In this document: one piece after another, positions 54,763-63,981 of the stretch
How the letters are laid out: every line of letters begins with the position of its first letter
Position numbering within the stretch: position 1 is the stretch's first letter
NCBI RefSeq assembly: GCF_001644035.1
Contig: NZ_LUUG01000093.1
Span: forward strand, 86,865 to 150,864
Source: Methylomonas methanica
Lineage (GTDB): Bacteria > Pseudomonadota > Gammaproteobacteria > Methylococcales > Methylomonadaceae
Reading direction: 5' to 3'
Length of the DNA: 64,000 nt
Made by a program: the position numbers and the translations under genes
The notes under the pieces: model-generated
The model's input: only the letters and a program-made list of their open reading frames with translations
Databases searched by the model: none
Told to the model about the DNA's origin: nothing

Positions 54763-57558
54763 CTAACACTTGGGCAAACGCCGGCTCCAGGCCATAAACT
54801 CTTCTATCGGCACCGGCTTGCTGAACAAAAACCCCTGACAGGCATGGCAGCCGTGCTGTTCCAGAAACAAGCGCTGCGCGTCGGTTTCGCCCCCTTCGGC
54901 AATCACCTCTATCCCCAGGTTATGGGCCATGCCGATGATGGTTTGCACGATCACCGCATCGCTGGTCTTGACGCCGATGTTATGCACGAAGGAGCGATCG
55001 ATTTTTAACTGATCGAACGGCAACTGCGTCAGATAGGAAAACGACGAATACCCGGTACCGAAATCGTCCAAAGAAAAGCGCACGCCCATATCCCTGAGCG
55101 CTTGCATCTTCAGGATAGTGTCGTTGATATTCTCAAGCACCAGACTTTCAGTCAGTTCCAGTTCCAGCAAGTCCGGATTGACCCCGTTATTATCCAGCGC
55201 CCGCCGCACCTGTTCGACAAAATCCGCCGCTCTAAACTGGCGCGCACTGACATTAATAGCCAGCCGAAACTGCCGCCAATTTTCACTCCCCTCCCACCGT
55301 TTCAGTTGCGCGCAGGCCGCTTCCAATACGCACTGGCCAATCGGCAGAATCAAACTGGTTTTTTCCGCCAAGGCAATAAACTCCAACGGCGACACCAATC
55401 CGCGTTCCGGATGCTGCCAGCGCAACAGCACTTCGGCGCCCACCACTTGATGGTTTCGATACATCTGCGGTTGAAAATATAGCTTGAACTGATTATGGGC
55501 CAGCGCGAGGCGCAAATCTTTTTCCAACTCGGCACGGGCAGTCGCCATCGCCTGCATGCTCGGATCGAAAAAGCGTACGGTATTGCGCCCGGCTACTTTG
55601 GCCTGGTACATGGCAAGATCGGCATGCCGGAGTAGCTCTTCGGCAAGCTCTTGATCGCGGTACAAACGAATACCGATACTGGCCGAACAATGAAATTCGT
55701 AGCCGCTCAAGTCGTAGGGATGAGCCAGCGCTTCCAGCAGTTTTTCACCGACTTGTTTGGTCTGCATTGCGGCAAGCTCGGCATCGGCACTCAAATCCGC
55801 CAGCAACACCAAAAACTCATCGCCACCCAGGCGTCCGACGATGTCGCACTCGCGCACGGTAGCGCGTAACCGCCGCGCCACTTCCACCAATAGCCGGTCG
55901 CCGGCATCATGACCGCGCGTGTCGTTAAGCGTCTTGAAATTATCCAGGTCCAAAAACAGAATAGCGCCATACAAACCGTTGCGGGCGCCGGCAACCAGTT
56001 CCTGAGCCAAGCGATCTTGCAGCAAACGCCGGTTAGGTAAGTGGGTTAAAGGATCGTAGTAGGCCAAACGGTGGATTTCCGCCACCGCATCCTTATTCTC
56101 GGTAATATCCGAAAACGTACCAACGTAATGAGTAATTCGGCCATCAGGTGCGACCACGGCGGCGATGGTCAGCCACTCAGCGACGATCAGGCCGTTCTTA
56201 CGGCGATTCCAGATTTCACCTTGCCAGTGGCCGGTTTCCTGCAATGAGGTCCACATTGCGTTAAAGAATCCCTTGTCGTGCCGCCCGGAGTTGAGCATGT
56301 GCGGCGTTTGCCCCAGCACTTCGTCGGCGTTGTAGCCGGTCAGCGCGGTAAAGGCCCGATTCACGCGCAGGATCACCGCGTCCGGGGAGGTGACGATCAT
56401 CGCCGACTGTGATTCGAAGGCAATGGCGCTGACCCGCAGCATCTCTTCCGCCTGTTTGCGTTCGCTGATGTCCCGGATAATAGCGATACCGCCAGCAATC
56501 TTGCCGACACCATCTCGGGACGGCGCACAAGTCATATCTATCCAAATGCCGGCCGCATTCGGCGAGGGTTTGTACTCGCCTTCATAAACCACCTTTTCGC
56601 CTTGCAGCGCCCGCTGTAAGGCCGCGAGTATCGCGGGGTCCTTAAAACCTTTAATATCCAATCCGACGATAGCCTCGACGCTATTCTGCAAAATATCGGC
56701 GAACGGCTCATTGTAGTACGTGACCACCAGATCGATATCGTAATGAAAAATACCGATGGGCGAATGTTTCAGCAGCAAGCGATAGCGTTGCTCGCTGGTC
56801 CGCATGGTTTCCTCGCGTTCAGCGGCATCCAGATGCAGCACAATATTCTCGGTGATACTGCGATTGATACGCCGTAAGCTGACCATCATGAAGCATAGGT
56901 ATAAAAAACCCGCCATGCTCATCGCCACAAACAAGCCATTACCGGACACGAACAAGCGAATAATGAGGGGCAGCAGCGAGGTCACGGAAAATAGCACCGC
57001 GCTGGGCAGATCGGCGGAAAATGCCACTACGCCGCCGGCCGATAAACCCGCCAGCATAAAAACCAGAAAGAGTTGGTGTTGCGCGCTATTGGCCGGGAAC
57101 ATCAGAAAACCGGCCGCCCCCCACACCAGACCCACAGCCAGCACCCCGATACGAAACCTTTTCAACCAAAATCGCGTGCTAGCGCCCACTCCCGGAGCGG
57201 CGGTTCGATAAGCCTTGACCAGCAAGGTGCGGGAAACCGCCACCAGCATAATGAGTATAAGCCAAGTAAGCACCACGGAAGCCGCGATCATGTCGCGCTG
57301 CATATAGGCCAGAATCACCGCCAGTAGCGTGCTGCTGATCAATGACGTGTTACTTGCCGCAAACAGCTGGCGTAGCTGTGCCGCTTGGATTGCTGCCTGT
57401 TTGTTCGGGTTACTGATCACGTATGGTTTAGCGGCCGGATGCTGACTAACGACTGAAGTGGGTTTGGAACGACTACCGGTAAGCGTTTTGGATTGTACGC
57501 TAACCGGATTAACTGGCAATGCTGTTTTTCGGCTAGCCGCTTTCCGCGATAACGGCAA
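54763..57558 (-). CDS. Membrane PAS-GGDEF-EAL protein
   Basis: 931 residues from a TTG; the true start is uncertain because the first 70 residues are low-complexity and basic. Six to seven helices between about 70 and 225 form an unnamed membrane sensor. Two PAS domains follow (about 250-370 and 375-495). The GGDEF domain is intact (RLGGDEFLVLLADLS). The EAL domain has EVL (GAEVLLRWQHP), an intact DDFGTGYSSF, and EGGET where EGVET is normal. It is closely similar in layout to the phytochrome's output half, suggesting a related origin. Third GGDEF-EAL protein of the window. Confidence 0.88.
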   Translation of the reverse strand: MPLSRKAASRKTALPVNPVSVQSKTLTGSRSKPTSVVSQHPAAKPYVISNPNKQAAIQAAQLRQLFAASNTSLISSTLLAVILAYMQRDMIAASVVLTWLILIMLVAVSRTLLVKAYRTAAPGVGASTRFWLKRFRIGVLAVGLVWGAAGFLMFPANSAQHQLFLVFMLAGLSAGGVVAFSADLPSAVLFSVTSLLPLIIRLFVSGNGLFVAMSMAGFLYLCFMMVSLRRINRSITENIVLHLDAAEREETMRTSEQRYRLLLKHSPIGIFHYDIDLVVTYYNEPFADILQNSVEAIVGLDIKGFKDPAILAALQRALQGEKVVYEGEYKPSPNAAGIWIDMTCAPSRDGVGKIAGGIAIIRDISERKQAEEMLRVSAIAFESQSAMIVTSPDAVILRVNRAFTALTGYNADEVLGQTPHMLNSGRHDKGFFNAMWTSLQETGHWQGEIWNRRKNGLIVAEWLTIAAVVAPDGRITHYVGTFSDITENKDAVAEIHRLAYYDPLTHLPNRRLLQDRLAQELVAGARNGLYGAILFLDLDNFKTLNDTRGHDAGDRLLVEVARRLRATVRECDIVGRLGGDEFLVLLADLSADAELAAMQTKQVGEKLLEALAHPYDLSGYEFHCSASIGIRLYRDQELAEELLRHADLAMYQAKVAGRNTVRFFDPSMQAMATARAELEKDLRLALAHNQFKLYFQPQMYRNHQVVGAEVLLRWQHPERGLVSPLEFIALAEKTSLILPIGQCVLEAACAQLKRWEGSENWRQFRLAINVSARQFRAADFVEQVRRALDNNGVNPDLLELELTESLVLENINDTILKMQALRDMGVRFSLDDFGTGYSSFSYLTQLPFDQLKIDRSFVHNIGVKTSDAVIVQTIIGMAHNLGIEVIAEGGETDAQRLFLEQHGCHACQGFLFSKPVPIEEFMAWSRRLPKC

Positions 57559-57611
57559 CCGTGGCGAATCAACTCGCGCGGGTTTTATTGATCGGCGGCT
57601 TTAGGGCGGTA

Positions 57612-58148
57612 TCATGCTTTCGCCAGTTCCACGAGCTTGCAAACCGTTCGCCAATTCCGCCCGGTCATCGCCACGCCGAGGCGTTTTTCGGCTTGAGCCG
57701 CCAGTTTGGAACGTCCGATACCCTCCGGCGCATGCAAGTAAAAAACCTGGTTGATCAAGCTGTAGCGTTCGTTGTCTTTTTTGATGGCCGCCAGTGCGTT
57801 CAGGTCGGGATTGGTCGGTGCGGACAGCAAAAAATTCAGATGCAAGGTATTGGGCTGGGTTTCCGCTTCGGGAAAGGGATTGACTCGCATGGCCTGTTCC
57901 AGCTCTGCCAGTTCCAGCAACACTAACTGCGGCTCGAATCCTTGGTGTTGTTTTATTGCCGCGCCGATCTGTTCGGAAAGTGGCGCAACGTTTGCTTTAT
58001 CGCTTCGAAACACGGCATTGCCGCTTTGGATATAGGTTTTCACCTGGCCTAGCCCAAGGCTTTCCAGAATGGCAACCAGTGCCTGCATCGGCAACATGTT
58101 TTGCCCGCCGACGTTTAGGCCTCTAAACAAGGCGATATAGGTCTTCAT
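57612..58148 (-). CDS. DUF1697 family protein
   Basis: 178 residues with the N-terminal signature MKTYIALFRGLNVGGQNMLPMQALVAILESLG, then VKTYIQSGNAVFRSDK. Function unknown in the family. Follows the TfoX-like gene by 33 bases, so probably cotranscribed with it. Confidence 0.88.
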   Translation of the reverse strand: MKTYIALFRGLNVGGQNMLPMQALVAILESLGLGQVKTYIQSGNAVFRSDKANVAPLSEQIGAAIKQHQGFEPQLVLLELAELEQAMRVNPFPEAETQPNTLHLNFLLSAPTNPDLNALAAIKKDNERYSLINQVFYLHAPEGIGRSKLAAQAEKRLGVAMTGRNWRTVCKLVELAKA

Positions 58149-58181
58149 CTGTTTGCCGATTGGCCCTCGATTTCGAGCTGT

Positions 58182-58556
58182 TTAAAGGGTATCTCGCCAT
58201 GGCTTCGCCGTGTCCGTTTTGCTTTTGCGTTTTTTACGCTGAGCCCGCAATGCCGCATCGTACGAGCGGCGCGCCCAGATAGCGGCCTGCTCGCGCTCTT
58301 CCATAAACTCAACCGGTGCCTGGTAATACGACAGTTTGGCGACCTTGCCGTCTCTGTGGTATTCAAACTGCCCCAGCCCCTGCTCGTCGAAGTACCGGAC
58401 ATTTTCGGCATCGGCTTTCAGGTACAAGGTATCGTCCGCCACCAGGGCGAACATCAATCCGTCGTGATAGACACCGTAGCCGCCGAACATCTTGCGTAGG
58501 GTAACCGGGCCGAACAGTTCAAAAACCTCGAGAAGATAGGCAATCAATTCGCTCAT
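58182..58556 (-). CDS. TfoX N-terminal-domain protein
   Basis: 124 residues. VTLRKMFGGYGVYHDGLMFALVADDTLYLKAD is the TfoX/Sxy N-domain, and the end is basic (RAQRKKRKSK). The C-terminal TfoX domain of competence regulators is absent, so a direct competence role is not implied. Confidence 0.88.
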   Translation of the reverse strand: MSELIAYLLEVFELFGPVTLRKMFGGYGVYHDGLMFALVADDTLYLKADAENVRYFDEQGLGQFEYHRDGKVAKLSYYQAPVEFMEEREQAAIWARRSYDAALRAQRKKRKSKTDTAKPWRDTL

Positions 58557-58641
58557 CGCAACCTCAAAAAATGCATGTTTGCATAGTTATAAAATCCGAT
58601 TTAGCTTGAAACCGCCGGTAATGGCAAAGCCTTTGGAACGA

Positions 58642-59115
58642 TCATGCCCCTACCCCAACCGGAAACGCCGTCTTATCCACCACCCGCCGCAACACGAAGC
58701 TGGTGTGCACCCCACTGACACCCGGAATGCCGGTGACGCGATTCAACAGCAATTCCTGGTAGGCGTCCAAGTCCTTGACCATAACCTTGAGCTGGTAATC
58801 GGCGGTCTGGCCGGTGATCAACAGACATTCCATCACTTCCGGAATCTCGGCAACCGCCGCTTCGAAGGCGCTGAAACGTTCCGGCGTGTGTTGGTCCATC
58901 GAGATATGGATCAAAGCCATCAGCGTCAGACCCAAGGCTTTGGCATCCAACAAGGCCCGGTAGCCGACGATCAGGCCGCCCTCCTCCAACGCCCGCACCC
59001 GCCGCAGGCAAGGTGACGGCGATAGGCCGATGCGGTCGGCCAATTCCTGGTTGCTGATGCGGCCGTCGGCTTGCAGGATGTTCAAGATTTGCCTGTCGTA
59101 TCGATCCAGTTCCAT
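58642..59115 (-). CDS. Lrp/AsnC family transcriptional regulator
   Basis: About 157 residues from MELDRYDRQILNILQADGRISNQELADRIGLSPSP, the usual Lrp start; an upstream ATG adds six residues. N-terminal winged HTH, then RAM ligand-binding domain (KALGLTLMALIHISMD...GQTADYQLKVMVKDLDAYQ). Divergent from leuA with 162 bases between start codons, so leuA is its likely target. Confidence 0.93.
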   Translation of the reverse strand: MELDRYDRQILNILQADGRISNQELADRIGLSPSPCLRRVRALEEGGLIVGYRALLDAKALGLTLMALIHISMDQHTPERFSAFEAAVAEIPEVMECLLITGQTADYQLKVMVKDLDAYQELLLNRVTGIPGVSGVHTSFVLRRVVDKTAFPVGVGA

Positions 59116-59149
59116 AAAATGCCCGCTATCCACTCACTAAAACAATTAA

Positions 59150-59169
59150 ATAAACTATTTACAGTTTAT
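59150..59169. promoter_or_regulatory. Palindromic operator candidate for the Lrp-type regulator
   Basis: ATAAACT-ATTTAC-AGTTTAT, 7-bp arms in an AT-rich stretch between the divergent Lrp-type gene and leuA. Lrp-family sites are AT-rich palindromes of this kind. Confidence 0.5.
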
Positions 59170-59277
59170 ATAGCAACATTCTATCAAAACAATGAGTTTT
59201 TCATGGCATAAACGCAATCGCCTGACGAACGGTTTAGCCTATCCTATCGGCTAACTACTTTCCAGGAGCTTAAAGCC

Positions 59278-61014
59278 ATGTTGACCAACCCTTCCAGCAA
59301 ATACCATCCATTCCCACCGGTGGCGCTTGCCGACCGCCGATGGCCCAATCGCACGATTACCCAAGCGCCGATCTGGATGAGCACCGATTTGCGCGACGGC
59401 AATCAGGCCTTGTTCGAACCGATGAACGCCGAACGCAAACTGCGCCTGTTCCGCACCTTGTGCGGCATCGGTTTCAAGGAAATCGAAGTGGCGTTTCCGT
59501 CGGCTTCGCAAACCGATTTCGACTTCGTGCGCCGTTTGATAGATGACGCGTTGATACCCGACGACGTAACCATCGAAGTACTCAGCCACGCCCGCGAGCC
59601 GTTGTTGCGGCGTAGCGTCGAAGCCTTGCACGGCGCACGTTCGGCCATCGTGCATATCGTCAATGCAACGTCCCCACCATTTTGCGAACTGGTATTGGGT
59701 ATGAGCCGGGCCGAGGTGTTGACGATGGCCGTCAAGGCGGTGCTACTGGTCAAACACTTGACCGCCGAACAGCTGCAAACCCAATGGCGCTTGCAATACA
59801 GCCTGGAAACCTTCACCGCCACCGAGCTGGATTTTGCCGTCGAGGTTTGCGATGCGGTCAGCGCCGCCTGGGGCGCGACGCCGGATAACAAGATCATTCT
59901 GAATTTGCCGTCGTCGGTGGAAACGGCGACGCCGAACGTCTACGCCGACCAGATCGAATGGATGCATCGTCATATCGCCCGCCGCGACAGCGTCATCCTC
60001 AGCGTGCATCCGCACAACGACCGCGGCACCGCGGTAGCCGCCGCCGAACTGGCGTTGATGGCCGGCGCCGAGCGCGTCGAGGGCTGCTTGTTCGGCAACG
60101 GCGAACGCACCGGCAATGTGGATTTAGTGACGCTGGCCTTGAATCTTTATACACAAGGCATTGCTCCGGGCTTGGATTTTTCCGACATCGATGCGGTGGT
60201 GCGTGATTTCGAGGCCTGCACTGGCTTGAGCGTACCGCCCCGCCAACCCTATGCCGGCGAGTTGGTGTTCACCGCGTTTTCCGGCTCGCACCAGGACGCC
60301 ATCAAGAAAGGCTTTGCCGCCCAGCAGCCCGGTAGCCTCTGGAACGTGCCGTATCTGCCGTTCGATCCGGCCGACGTCGGACGCGGTTACGACGCGGTGA
60401 TCCGCATCAACAGCCAGTCCGGCAAGGGCGGCATCGCCCATTTGCTGGAAAGCCATTATGGTGTGGTACTGCCGCGCCGTTTGCAGGTGGAGTTTTCACA
60501 AGTGGTGCAACGCCATACCGACCGCCACGGCGGTGAAATCGGCGCGGAACAGTTGTGGCAGCTATTTGCCCAGACTTATCTCGATGTGGCACAGCCATTG
60601 CGTTACCTCGGCCATCAATTGTTCGAGCATGCGCAAGGACAAGGCATACAACTGCAAATCGAGTTGGACGGCGAACCGCACGCCTTAATCGGCGTGGGTA
60701 ACGGACCGATAGCCGCGACCATCCAGGCTTTAGGCTCGCTCGGCGGCGCAGTGTCGGTGTGCAGTTACGAGGAACGCTCGACCGGCAGCGGCGGCGATGC
60801 CCAGGCCTGCGCCTTTGTCGAACTGGCGGCTGCGAACGGCCCAACCGCCTATGGCGTCGGCATGGACGGCAACATCGTCACCGCATCGATCAAAGCCCTG
60901 CTCGGTGGCTGCAATCGCTTAACTAACCATGCCGACTTTCGGCAACGTCGCGCTATTGAAAACGAAGGTTTTACTGCGGTTAGCTCGCCGACTGCCGTAA
61001 ACCCTACGGCATGA
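59278..61014 (+). CDS. leuA: 2-isopropylmalate synthase, type 2 (LeuA)
   Basis: 578 residues. Catalytic HMGL-like domain with TDLRDGNQALFEPMNAERK and metal-site segment SVHPHNDRGTAVAAAELALMAGAERVEGCLFGNGERTGNVDL; C-terminal LeuA allosteric domain (IELDGEPHALIGVGNGPIAATIQAL...). The length and LRDGNQAL motif fit the yeast-like LeuA2 group. Commits acetyl-CoA and 2-oxoisovalerate to leucine synthesis. CAGGAGCTTAAAGCC before the ATG supplies the ribosome binding site. Stop overlaps the next start (ATGA). Confidence 0.95.
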   Translation: MLTNPSSKYHPFPPVALADRRWPNRTITQAPIWMSTDLRDGNQALFEPMNAERKLRLFRTLCGIGFKEIEVAFPSASQTDFDFVRRLIDDALIPDDVTIEVLSHAREPLLRRSVEALHGARSAIVHIVNATSPPFCELVLGMSRAEVLTMAVKAVLLVKHLTAEQLQTQWRLQYSLETFTATELDFAVEVCDAVSAAWGATPDNKIILNLPSSVETATPNVYADQIEWMHRHIARRDSVILSVHPHNDRGTAVAAAELALMAGAERVEGCLFGNGERTGNVDLVTLALNLYTQGIAPGLDFSDIDAVVRDFEACTGLSVPPRQPYAGELVFTAFSGSHQDAIKKGFAAQQPGSLWNVPYLPFDPADVGRGYDAVIRINSQSGKGGIAHLLESHYGVVLPRRLQVEFSQVVQRHTDRHGGEIGAEQLWQLFAQTYLDVAQPLRYLGHQLFEHAQGQGIQLQIELDGEPHALIGVGNGPIAATIQALGSLGGAVSVCSYEERSTGSGGDAQACAFVELAAANGPTAYGVGMDGNIVTASIKALLGGCNRLTNHADFRQRRAIENEGFTAVSSPTAVNPTA

Positions 61015-61832
61015 TACAGGAGACAACATTGAATACTTACCGTTGGAATGCCCAGGATTATGCACAAAACTCGCACGTCCAACAGCAATGGGCTAAAGAG
61101 ATGATGGCTGTTTTGCGGTTAACCGGCAGCGAATCCGTACTGGATTTAGGTTGCGGCGATGGCAAAATCACGGCGGAAATCGCCGGAATCGTCGATCGCG
61201 GCGCGGTAGTCGGCATTGATAATGCCGAGGCGATGATAGCACTGGCCAAGCATCGCTACCCGGAACAGCAACATCCCAACCTGTCGTTTCGGGTCATGGA
61301 TGCAGGGAATTTACGCTTTGCCGAGTGTTTTGACGTGGTTTTCTCCAACGCGGTGCTGCATTGGCTCAAGCAGCACCAACCGGTGATTGACGGCTTGTAC
61401 CGAAGCCTGAAAACCGGCGGCAAAATCCTGCTGCGCATGGGTGGACAAGGCGATGCGGCCGGCATGCGGGCGGCGATTGACCGAGTCAAGGATTCGGCGC
61501 CATGGTCGCGGTGTTTTATCGGCTTCGAGTTTCCATATACCTTTCCAGGGGTCGATGAATACCGGGTGATGCTGGAAGTGGCCGGATTTAGCGTCAAACG
61601 GCTCGAGCTCGTCGCCAAGGATATGACCCACGAAGGCCGGGCGGGTTTGACAGGCAGGGTTCGAACCACCTGGCTGCCTTATACGCAACGGCTTCTGGAA
61701 GACCTTAGGGAATCGTTTATCGAAGCGGTTTGTTCGAGTTATCTGGATCAAGTGCCGTTGAGCGTGGATGGCAAAGCCCATGTGGCGATGGTCTTGCTCG
61801 AGGTCGAAGCGGAGAAATCGGCGAAGTTTTAG
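61011..61832 (+). CDS. SAM-dependent methyltransferase, trans-aconitate methyltransferase-like
   Basis: 273 residues from an ATG overlapping the leuA stop. A TTG at 61029 has AGGAG 7 bases upstream and is an alternative start (LNTYRWNAQDYAQN). Motif I is VLDLGCGDGKITAEIA, followed by GIDNAEAMIALAKHRYP and FDVVFSNAVLHWLKQH. Substrate not determined; the leuA link could point to a small carboxylic acid. Confidence 0.85.
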   Translation: MIQETTLNTYRWNAQDYAQNSHVQQQWAKEMMAVLRLTGSESVLDLGCGDGKITAEIAGIVDRGAVVGIDNAEAMIALAKHRYPEQQHPNLSFRVMDAGNLRFAECFDVVFSNAVLHWLKQHQPVIDGLYRSLKTGGKILLRMGGQGDAAGMRAAIDRVKDSAPWSRCFIGFEFPYTFPGVDEYRVMLEVAGFSVKRLELVAKDMTHEGRAGLTGRVRTTWLPYTQRLLEDLRESFIEAVCSSYLDQVPLSVDGKAHVAMVLLEVEAEKSAKF

Positions 61833-62093
61833 CCTGCGTAGCCTCGGAATAGCGAAGCGTTTTCGGAGGAATTGGGAGGGTGCGAGTATTTTTCGATATT
61901 CGCCCGGCCCCTCATGCTCAAATACTTACCTGATTGTGTCTGTTCGGCCAAGAGTTGCCAGTCGAGTAAGCGATCCGAAAGCGGACATAGATGTGTCAAT
62001 GATTCAGCATTGATAATCGGACCTAGAGCCTGGATAATCCCTTAGGCGCTATGGCATGGTGCCATGTATTCCAAAGTTGGGGATCAAAATACG

Positions 62094-63335
62094 GTGAAGA
62101 GGACTATATTCTATTCGTGGCAGTCAGATCTCGATGCTTCGGGAAATCGCAATCTAATTGAAGATGCTCTTAAGCGAGCCATAAAGAGCATTAAAAAGGA
62201 CGACACGGGATCGGTTGAGCCGGTACTAGACCGCGACACGGCAGGAGTTTCTGGCTCTCCTTCCATTTCTGAGAGTATCTTTGCCAAGATCACGTTAGCA
62301 GACGTATTCGTTGCGGATGTATCGATCATAAATACAGGAAGCGAAAATCGGCTAACACCTAATCCAAACGTGCTCGTCGAACTTGGCTATGCTATTGCCC
62401 AGCTTGGATGGGAGCGAGTGGTGCTCGTTCAGAACACTGCTTATGGAAGCCCTGAAGAGCTGCCGTTTGATCTGCGCGGGCGAAGGGTTGTTCCATATTC
62501 ATTTAGAAATGATACCGACAACCGTTCAGAAGTAAGAGCACTTCTTCAGGGACGTCTTGAGGCGGCGCTAAAAGCGGCGTTGCATGAATCAACGCAAATG
62601 TCGTTGCCTTCTGGCAAGGGAGCACCGCTTTGGTGGGGCAAGTGGAAGAATGACAGCGATGGTTTGGGGTTTGGAGGAACGCTAAATATTCGAGAGGTCT
62701 GCGCGACGGGGTTTCTATTTGATCTTTCAGTTTTCAATGGCTCGCATTCGGGCGAAATCACGGCGTACGCCAGATTGGTTGCACAAGATCTTGCATATGC
62801 CAGGGTTGAAAATGGGCCTGATGGTGAAGTTGGAGAAATTCAGTTCAGGCGTGAGCTGTCAGGTGATAGGCAAATAATTCGCGTCGAGGAAACGTCCAGC
62901 TGTCATTACTACCATGGAATGGGTGTTCAGTTTTCCGGCAACTTTGTTCACGTGCTGGAACCTCTATTTGATTATGGTTTCCTAAACGAACTGGAAATGA
63001 TGAGCCTTGTAAGGCTGACCGGTGAGTACTACGAATCGTTGAGGGTGCGCTTTCAGGGAATTGGTGAGTCTGAGTGCCTAGATTCATTTGAGGCCAAAGT
63101 CATACACGGTGGCGTCAGAGGTCTATACACGATTATGGAAGGGATCATTATGTCCGGCCCAAGGGGCGAGTTATGGGCCGCATACCTAGATGATGATGTG
63201 GCTAGGTACTTCACCACGGAGCCCAAGTGGAAAGAGCAGCTCCCCAAAACGATCGAAGATTGGCGTAGCCGCTTTAATGACAAGCCCGTAAAATTCCACG
63301 CTTATGTAAGTGCAATTCCGCCGGATGAGCCGTGA
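62094..63335 (+). CDS. TIR-like nucleotide-binding protein with unrecognised C-terminal domain
   Basis: About 413 residues from a GTG with GGGGA about 10 bases upstream (KRTIFYSWQSDL); an ATG ten codons earlier is the alternative. The first 150 residues match the bacterial TIR-like fold: FYSWQSDL, VLDRDTAGVSGSPSISESIFAKI, ADVFVADVSIIN, NPNVLVELGYAIAQLGWERVVLVQN. The Glu in VELGYA fits the catalytic Glu of NADase-type TIR domains. The remaining ~230 residues (for example GKGAPLWWGKWKNDSDGLGFGG, DYGFLNELEMMSLVRLTGEYYE) are not recognised. TIR effectors are often anti-phage; that role is inferred. Stands alone, base composition somewhat poorer in GC than neighbours, beside a RAYT remnant. Confidence 0.75.
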   Translation: MKRTIFYSWQSDLDASGNRNLIEDALKRAIKSIKKDDTGSVEPVLDRDTAGVSGSPSISESIFAKITLADVFVADVSIINTGSENRLTPNPNVLVELGYAIAQLGWERVVLVQNTAYGSPEELPFDLRGRRVVPYSFRNDTDNRSEVRALLQGRLEAALKAALHESTQMSLPSGKGAPLWWGKWKNDSDGLGFGGTLNIREVCATGFLFDLSVFNGSHSGEITAYARLVAQDLAYARVENGPDGEVGEIQFRRELSGDRQIIRVEETSSCHYYHGMGVQFSGNFVHVLEPLFDYGFLNELEMMSLVRLTGEYYESLRVRFQGIGESECLDSFEAKVIHGGVRGLYTIMEGIIMSGPRGELWAAYLDDDVARYFTTEPKWKEQLPKTIEDWRSRFNDKPVKFHAYVSAIPPDEP

Positions 63336-63400
63336 TAGTTGTTTCAAATCTAACAATTCGCTTCAGACGGACGATCCTGGCGGGCTGAGGTCTGATCCCG

Positions 63401-63429
63401 GTAGGATGCGGTGAGGTACGAACCGCATC
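63401..63429. repeat. REP hairpin adjacent to RAYT gene
   Basis: GTAG (63401-63404) followed by the hairpin GATGCGGT-GAGGTACGA-ACCGCATC. The GTAG-led hairpin immediately beside a RAYT gene is the classic REP-RAYT arrangement. Confidence 0.7.
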
Positions 63430-63436
63430 ATTCGCG

Positions 63437-63981
63437 TTATTCTCTAGCCGTTAACTTCGATAAATCGATGTCAACACCCCAATTTTCAGGATACACACCC
63501 TGTTTCACATAACCATGAAAACTCGAATAGGGCCAATCTTTAACTGATCTAGCCCAGCCATGCTTGACCGGATTCCAATGAATGTAGTCGACATGCTGCC
63601 GGTAATCGGTTTCATCGCGAATAAGATGCTCCCAAAACGCCGCTGCCACAAGCCCCTTTCACCGCGCTTTCCTCGGCCTTGGGAAATTCTCTCGCCTTTT
63701 GCTATGTGCCGTGAGAAATAGGCTTTGATCAAGCCCCATCGGCTGGGAAAGTCGGAATCACCATCGGGTAACGTTAAAATACAATGTAAATGTTCTGGCA
63801 ATACGACAATCGCATCGATTTCATAGGGATGATTAGCATTCACTTGTGCAAAAGCCATTCGCAACAGTTCAATCCGATCTGTTGACAATCGATTGCCATG
63901 GCGTTCGACTAGGGGCTGTTGCCATTTTGGATCGATAACCTTGAAATTGAGCTGCTCTGCCTCATTGATTGAGCTTTTCAA
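63437..63981 (-). pseudogene. REP-associated tyrosine transposase (RAYT), frameshifted
   Basis: Start codon TTG at 63981. The first frame carries the HUH-type motif VVLPEHLHCILTLPDGD and the GERGLWQRRF segment; there the frame switches. The second frame continues WEHLIRDETDYRQHVDYIHWNPVKHGW, with the catalytic-tyrosine-type helix, to the stop near 63437. The break is in a run of T on the minus strand (63634-63637 on the plus strand reads AAAA where one more A would restore QRRFWEHL). A single-base deletion inactivates the gene, unless sequencing error or frameshifting is involved. Confidence 0.85.

Noticed and set aside
59192..59254. 20-residue ORF (MSFSWHKRNRLTNGLAYPIG) upstream of leuA as a leader peptide
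   Set aside because: No run of leucine codons and no attenuator hairpin downstream, so a leu-type attenuation leader is not supported.
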